Assembly (NCBI RefSeq): GCF_001682865.1
Contig: NZ_MAQX01000033.1
Coordinates: 62,001-126,000, forward strand
Reading direction: 5' to 3'
From: Bacillus sp. FJAT-26390
GTDB taxonomy: Bacteria > Bacillota > Bacilli > Paenibacillales > Paenibacillaceae
Length of the DNA: 64,000 nucleotides
The position numbers and the translations under genes were made by a program. Numbering within the stretch: position 1 is the stretch's first letter; every line of letters begins with the position of its first letter. The notes beneath the pieces were generated by a model. The model searched no databases. It was given only the letters and a program-made list of their open reading frames with translations, and was not told where the DNA came from. This document shows positions 60,141 to 64,000 of this stretch, piece after piece.

Positions 60141-60629
60141 TTATTGCAATGTATAGCTTCCTTTTACCAATACAGTAAGACCGTTCTTCTGATTTGGATC
60201 AGGAAGGATGCCTCGACCTTCACGCGGGAACAATAACAAATGGTTCGTAGGAACAGCTTTGCCTTTCGTCAAATCAGTACCGCCTGTAAGATCGGCAATA
60301 CCGCTGGCGTCAGAGCTATATGCAATGGCTTTGCCTACGCGTACAATGACCTCAGTGCCTTGTCCAGCCATTAACGTCTTCCCAGCGGGAACAGTTACTA
60401 CTTCTAACGCTGACTCTGCAACTGGCGTAGTACCGCCGCCAGGGGTGCCACCGCCCAATTTTGCAAGCTGCTCGTCCACATAACTTTTGGTGACCACTGG
60501 ATCTTCTACGGAGCCTGGTGTGAGTGCATTGGACTCTGCTTCCAATGAGTTAGGACGCAAAATGCCAAGCCATACTCCAAGCATCACTAATAGCGCTGCT
60601 ACTGATAAGCGTACTGCTAGTTTCTTCAA
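60141..60629 (-). CDS. Secreted or membrane-anchored protein of unknown function
   Basis: 162 residues with an N-terminal hydrophobic segment (about 5-25). The rest is soluble: a Gly/Pro/Thr linker (GGGTPGGGTTP) and a beta-rich domain with VVTVPAGKTLMAGQGTEVIVR, SSDASGIADLTGG and HLLLFPREGRGILPDP. TTG start, 8 bases after AAAGGAG. It follows the terminator of the next gene, so it may have its own promoter. I do not recognise the family beyond its secreted character; the gene pair with the 703-residue secreted protein suggests an envelope role. Confidence 0.75.
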   Translation of the reverse strand: MKKLAVRLSVAALLVMLGVWLGILRPNSLEAESNALTPGSVEDPVVTKSYVDEQLAKLGGGTPGGGTTPVAESALEVVTVPAGKTLMAGQGTEVIVRVGKAIAYSSDASGIADLTGGTDLTKGKAVPTNHLLLFPREGRGILPDPNQKNGLTVLVKGSYTLQ

Positions 60630-60646
60630 AATAATTGCTCCTTTCA

Positions 60647-60685
60647 GAAAAACATCGGATATCCTTTGTTAAAGATATCCGATGT
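60647..60685 (-). terminator. Terminator of the 703-residue secreted protein gene
   Basis: A perfect 12-base stem, ACATCGGATATC / GATATCCGATGT, with a 10-base loop and TTTTTC on the minus strand. Confidence 0.85.
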
Positions 60686-60719
60686 TTATTGTATAAGTCT
60701 AGACTTTTTATGGTTTTTA

Positions 60720-62831
60720 TTACGAAACTGGACTCACATTTGCATCCGCCCAGTTTGTGAATGCAGACCACTGGATCTTTTTCGAAACAATTTTAGATTT
60801 CGATCCGTTAAGCTCCTCATAAATATTCAAAGTAACAGAGCTTGAGACTCTTGTTAAATCTTCATTTATTTCGGTATAGTTGCTTCCCGTTTTCAAACTG
60901 TATTTTGCGCCAGCAGTAGTTGTATCAATCTCTAATGGAGTTGAGTAAACCGTTGTATTTGTCGATTCATCTTCAAAAGCAAGCGTTAATTTCTTGCTGC
61001 TGTATCCATCGTAGGCAAGATTGCGCTCAATTTGTGAAGAGATATCCACATCAAGAGATTTGCCATCTAAATAAGCAACAAGCGACTTAATATTAATGGT
61101 ATATGGACCAACATGAATATCGTTGAAATTGTTTGAAATCTCTTTTTGTACAGGCAAAGCAAATTTCGCAGCATTGAAGTAACCAAGTGCGGCTCCCTCG
61201 CCGGCGATTAATCCTTTTTCATTATATGCTAATCCAAGCATCAAGCTCGCATTATTCAAATCAATATCCTTTGGCACTTCAGCTGTAATAATGACTTGCT
61301 CTTTTTTACTAGGGTTGATCAAATTCGTTGTTTTAATCATTTTCGTATCAAAAATGGTGCCGGTAGCTGACTGCAAGTAACCTGCCCAATTAGAAGTTAA
61401 TTTAGCTCTGTCCTGAAGATTAGAGAAATCCATATAAATGGCATAGGTGTTTTTGTATTCGCCTTGGAATAGTCGTACGTCTGTTACAGTCGCCGACATT
61501 TTTTCTCCATTGTCGTTAATGTTGTAGGTTGAACCCACTGCAATTGTAGAAGGATTAACTGCATCTTTCGTAATTAACGATGCAAGCTCTGTTTTTGTTT
61601 CTCCTTCTGTTTTAAACAGCTTGAATTTAAGATTGCTTACTTTAATGGAACTAGCTACGGAACCATAATAATACAGCGTTACTGATTGTTTAGCTGGAAT
61701 CGATAGCTGTGTAGTCAAAGGAAGCTCTTTAGTTGTTACCTCTGCACTGTTGTCTACGTAAAATACGCCATCAATTTTCGGAATTGGAGCTGTTTTAGCG
61801 CCTTTGTTCGTTATTGTCAATTTACCAATGATATTGTCATCAGATGCCCATGCATACTTCTGAATGGAGCTGATTGTATAATCGTATACATAATCTCCAT
61901 TAATATATTCGTAATGGTTTGAGCCAACAGTTGTAGTTGGTTGTTTTACTTGCAGCTTGAATTGAGCCAAGCCGATATTAATGCTCGCTGCAGCTTCTCC
62001 TACAGATTGTGCTACTACGATATTCATATCCGTTGTATCAATCTTAGTCGGCAACTCTACTGAAAGTTTCAGCCTTTCCAAGATCAATGGCCGGAGAACA
62101 ACTTCCTGAGAAGTAGCCGAAGACAGCTTCAAAGGATAAAGCGCTCCTGTTTTCGTTTGCAAATAGAAATTGAAATTGGGAACAGTAAGACTAAAATTGT
62201 TTGTATTTCTCATGAGCAGCTCGATATTAACGACTTTATTTTCGCCGCCAACGGAAACGGTTGATTTATCAACACGTACGTTTACCAAGTTGTTGCTAAT
62301 TTTAACAGCTTTATAACCATTTACTTTAACAGCTGTCGAATAATTAGCAGGAAAATTAAAAGAAGCGACATTTGTCTCATAACCTGCTACCGAGAAGTCA
62401 AATTTGATCACTCTCAAAATCAGGTTAGTAAGCTTAATATTGTTTGGTACTTCACCGTAATAAGTTAAGGTAACGGTAGATTTAGGCTGTACTTTCTTCT
62501 TTGTTTTGTCTGTTTCAATAAGTGCTAAGTTATATTTATTACCGCTTGTTGATGATAATCTTGCCCAGTAATCCACTAAATTAATAGAAGTAGTACCACC
62601 ATTGTAAAAAGTTAAAGTGAAACTGGCTGTATTCCCTTTGCTGCTAGGCATAAGATTAGCGCTATCCAATTGTACATAGGATTGCTTATTTATATATACC
62701 TGTTTGCTTGTACTTGCATTTGCTGCAACAGCAGCTTGTGCGCCCGCTGAAATCAACAAAGAGAAAACCAGCAATAGGGCTAGTACACCTATACTCCTTT
62801 TCTTTTGCTTGCGAATAACTCTCTGCATCAT
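60720..62831 (-). CDS. Secreted protein of unknown function with about four Ig-like repeats
   Basis: 703 residues. Signal peptide (basic RKQKKR, hydrophobic segment, cleavage near AAVA about residue 36), then about four degenerate beta-sandwich repeats of 110-160 residues (about 40-155, 170-300, 310-420 and 430-570) that share a layout: conserved-Tyr strand, mention of a chain LYPL or LSS, and a P-x-x-(I/V)-x-x-x-N-L turn. A last segment (about 590-700) is also beta-rich. There is no LPXTG or SLH anchor, so it is probably released or bound non-covalently. ATG at 62831 or 62828 follows GGAG. It is flanked by terminators. Confidence 0.7.
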   Translation of the reverse strand: MMQRVIRKQKKRSIGVLALLLVFSLLISAGAQAAVAANASTSKQVYINKQSYVQLDSANLMPSSKGNTASFTLTFYNGGTTSINLVDYWARLSSTSGNKYNLALIETDKTKKKVQPKSTVTLTYYGEVPNNIKLTNLILRVIKFDFSVAGYETNVASFNFPANYSTAVKVNGYKAVKISNNLVNVRVDKSTVSVGGENKVVNIELLMRNTNNFSLTVPNFNFYLQTKTGALYPLKLSSATSQEVVLRPLILERLKLSVELPTKIDTTDMNIVVAQSVGEAAASINIGLAQFKLQVKQPTTTVGSNHYEYINGDYVYDYTISSIQKYAWASDDNIIGKLTITNKGAKTAPIPKIDGVFYVDNSAEVTTKELPLTTQLSIPAKQSVTLYYYGSVASSIKVSNLKFKLFKTEGETKTELASLITKDAVNPSTIAVGSTYNINDNGEKMSATVTDVRLFQGEYKNTYAIYMDFSNLQDRAKLTSNWAGYLQSATGTIFDTKMIKTTNLINPSKKEQVIITAEVPKDIDLNNASLMLGLAYNEKGLIAGEGAALGYFNAAKFALPVQKEISNNFNDIHVGPYTINIKSLVAYLDGKSLDVDISSQIERNLAYDGYSSKKLTLAFEDESTNTTVYSTPLEIDTTTAGAKYSLKTGSNYTEINEDLTRVSSSVTLNIYEELNGSKSKIVSKKIQWSAFTNWADANVSPVS

Positions 62832-62902
62832 GATCACTCCGCTTCATAATTATGTACAACTTTATAGACGCATACTCTAACCAATAAGTTTCGTGCTTTT
62901 TA

Positions 62903-62911
62903 ATTATATCA
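62903..62911 (-). promoter_or_regulatory. Candidate extended -10 of the 703-residue protein gene
   Basis: Minus-strand TGATATAAT, the same extended -10 as in front of the 5.9-kb adhesin; no good -35. It is about 75 bases before the start codon. Confidence 0.4.
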
Positions 62912-62935
62912 CTAAAATATGTATGGAATATGAAC

Positions 62936-62975
62936 AAAAAAATCGGGTTCTCGAAATTCGAGAACCCGATTTTTG
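62936..62975. terminator. Strong bidirectional terminator
   Basis: An 18-base perfect inverted repeat (AAAAATCGGGTTCTCGAA and its complement) around one base, with T-runs on both strands. It ends the gene to its right. Confidence 0.9.
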
Positions 62976-63002
62976 TCTTGCACTAATTACTCCGAGGAGT
63001 TA

Positions 63003-64000
63003 TTAGCCTTTTTTGATAACAAGAACGGAAACTTCTTTGTTGTTACCAAGGAATTTCTCTGTGTCAGCTACGAATACGTTATAAGCGTTATCGCCAGCAT
63101 CACCAGCAAGTTGAGCAGCAACTACGTCTGCGATCGAACCAAGAACAACATTGTTGTCTTTGTCGATTACATATACAACGGAGTTAGCAGACAGTGCATA
63201 GCTTCCAGTCAAACCACTAACTTCAAATGTGTTGTAGTTCAAGTTAGCAGCAGTGAAGTTATTGTTAGCAGTAGCTGTTTTTTCATAAACAACAGTTACG
63301 CCATCGTATTTAGTGGAAGCTGTTGTACCGTCACCGTTATCTTTGTCGTAAAGTTTAACGATTACGTTGTTGTCAGCTTTTTTGCCATTCAATGCGTCGT
63401 ATACAACACCTTGGATAGCGATTTCTTTGTCAGTTCCGTTAACATTCAACGTTACTGAGTAAGTGGATCCAGACACTGTATCAGCAGTGTTTTTGCTTAC
63501 ACTTACAAATTTACCAGCTACTGTTGGAAGTGCATTTTCAGCAGCTTCAAGATCTTTGATAAGAACGATGTAAGTAGCGTTATAACCACTAGCATCAGTT
63601 ACAACAAATGCAACGTCAGCTTTAGTTACTTTAGCGATATCGCCCTTAACAACTTTAGCATCGGATTTAACTTTACCAGCGTTAAGAACGCCAGTTGCAT
63701 CAAGTACTACAGTGTTGCCGTTAATTGCATAGTTACGAGTTGTAGTACCGTTTTTAAGAGTCAAAGAAGTATCGGATTTAGCATCTACAGTAGTAACAGC
63801 AGTTTCGATGTTACCAGCGTTTTTAGATGTGTCGATACCAGTTACTGTAGAACCGTCAAAAGTCAAAGTTACAAATTCACCAATTTGAGCTGTGTAGTTT
63901 TTAGCTACATCAAGGTTAACTGTAATGATTTTGTCTTCTTTAACGGAGTAGTATTTAAGAACATCACGATCTGCAAGAATTCCGTCAACGATAACTTTTG
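63003..64000 (-). CDS. C-terminal part of a probable S-layer-like surface protein, 5' end outside window
   Basis: The frame is open to the window edge; about 331 C-terminal residues are visible. The sequence is beta-rich, low in Cys and Trp, and high in Val, Thr, Asn, Asp, Ala, with repeated short strands (YYSVKEDKIITV, SGYNATYIVLIKDLEAAEN, NNNFTAANLNYNTFEVSGLTG, ANSVVYVIDKDNNVVLG). This composition is typical of S-layer and other SLH-anchored proteins of Paenibacillus. No SLH domain is in view; such domains would be at the N-terminus, off the window. Function is inferred from composition only. Confidence 0.55.
   Translation of the reverse strand, partial: KVIVDGILADRDVLKYYSVKEDKIITVNLDVAKNYTAQIGEFVTLTFDGSTVTGIDTSKNAGNIETAVTTVDAKSDTSLTLKNGTTTRNYAINGNTVVLDATGVLNAGKVKSDAKVVKGDIAKVTKADVAFVVTDASGYNATYIVLIKDLEAAENALPTVAGKFVSVSKNTADTVSGSTYSVTLNVNGTDKEIAIQGVVYDALNGKKADNNVIVKLYDKDNGDGTTASTKYDGVTVVYEKTATANNNFTAANLNYNTFEVSGLTGSYALSANSVVYVIDKDNNVVLGSIADVVAAQLAGDAGDNAYNVFVADTEKFLGNNKEVSVLVIKKG

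Noticed and set aside
1..64000. rRNA, tRNA, transposase, integrase or phage genes
   Set aside because: I saw no sequence recognisable as any of these on either strand; single small tRNAs could be missed by eye, but almost all space is coding.

Overview
The window looks like chromosome from a spore-forming Gram-positive bacterium of the Paenibacillus type (Bacillota). The grounds are an alpha/beta spore DNA-binding protein, SLH- and LPXTG-anchored surface proteins, a copper-amine-oxidase-like stalk domain, and a gene order that follows the Bacillus subtilis uvrAB-minJ-ctpB-ftsEX-prfB-secA-flagellar-comF-degSU backbone. This assignment is inference from protein types and synteny; no database search was possible. 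I recognised no rRNA, tRNA, CRISPR array, transposase or phage gene.

Layout. 1-4.2 kb: uvrA (3' end outside the window) and uvrB, with an SOS-like operator. 4.3-10.3 kb: a response regulator with a SARP-type output domain, divergent from a 1469-residue LPXTG adhesin. 10.3-16.3 kb: MinJ-like PDZ protein, CtpB protease, an M23 murein hydrolase factor, FtsX and FtsE. 16.4-26.2 kb: a VanW/G5 protein and a complete argCJBDFGH operon behind a palindromic operator, sitting inside the conserved backbone. 26.5-32.3 kb: a YitT-family membrane protein, prfB with its programmed frameshift, secA, the hibernation factor and a cold-shock protein. 32.5-43 kb: a late flagellar block (fliS, flaG, a FliT-like chaperone, fliD, flagellin, csrA, fliW, a DUF6470 protein, flgL, flgK, flgN, flgM, a YvyF-like protein) with sigma-D type promoters and the CsrA/FliW switch on flagellin. 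43-46.1 kb: comFC and comFA. 46.2-48.8 kb: a small membrane protein of unknown role and a second LPXTG protein with a repeat-rich stalk. 48.9-50.9 kb: degU and degS. 50.9-64 kb: envelope and spore genes: a secreted phosphodiester-glycosidase-like protein, a 1461-residue SLH protein, metK, a spore protein, two uncharacterised secreted proteins and the C-terminal part of a probable S-layer-like protein.

How the genes work together. The window combines cell division and wall remodelling (FtsEX, M23 factor, CtpB, MinJ), protein export (SecA), late flagellar assembly, the competence uptake motor and a wide set of exported surface proteins. DegS-DegU is a plausible coordinator of exoprotein production, motility and competence by analogy with B. 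subtilis. No sortase gene is in the window, so the enzyme for the two LPXTG proteins must lie elsewhere.

Most interesting structure outside genes: a 15-codon upstream ORF followed by a hairpin that buries the ribosome-binding site of the 47-kb LPXTG gene; an intrinsic-terminator-like hairpin just downstream of the best metK promoter with no S-box in between; two CsrA-type sites in the flagellin leader; a flgM promoter whose -10 lies inside the preceding terminator stem; a long palindrome overlapping the arg promoter; and a possible ATC start on the VanW gene.
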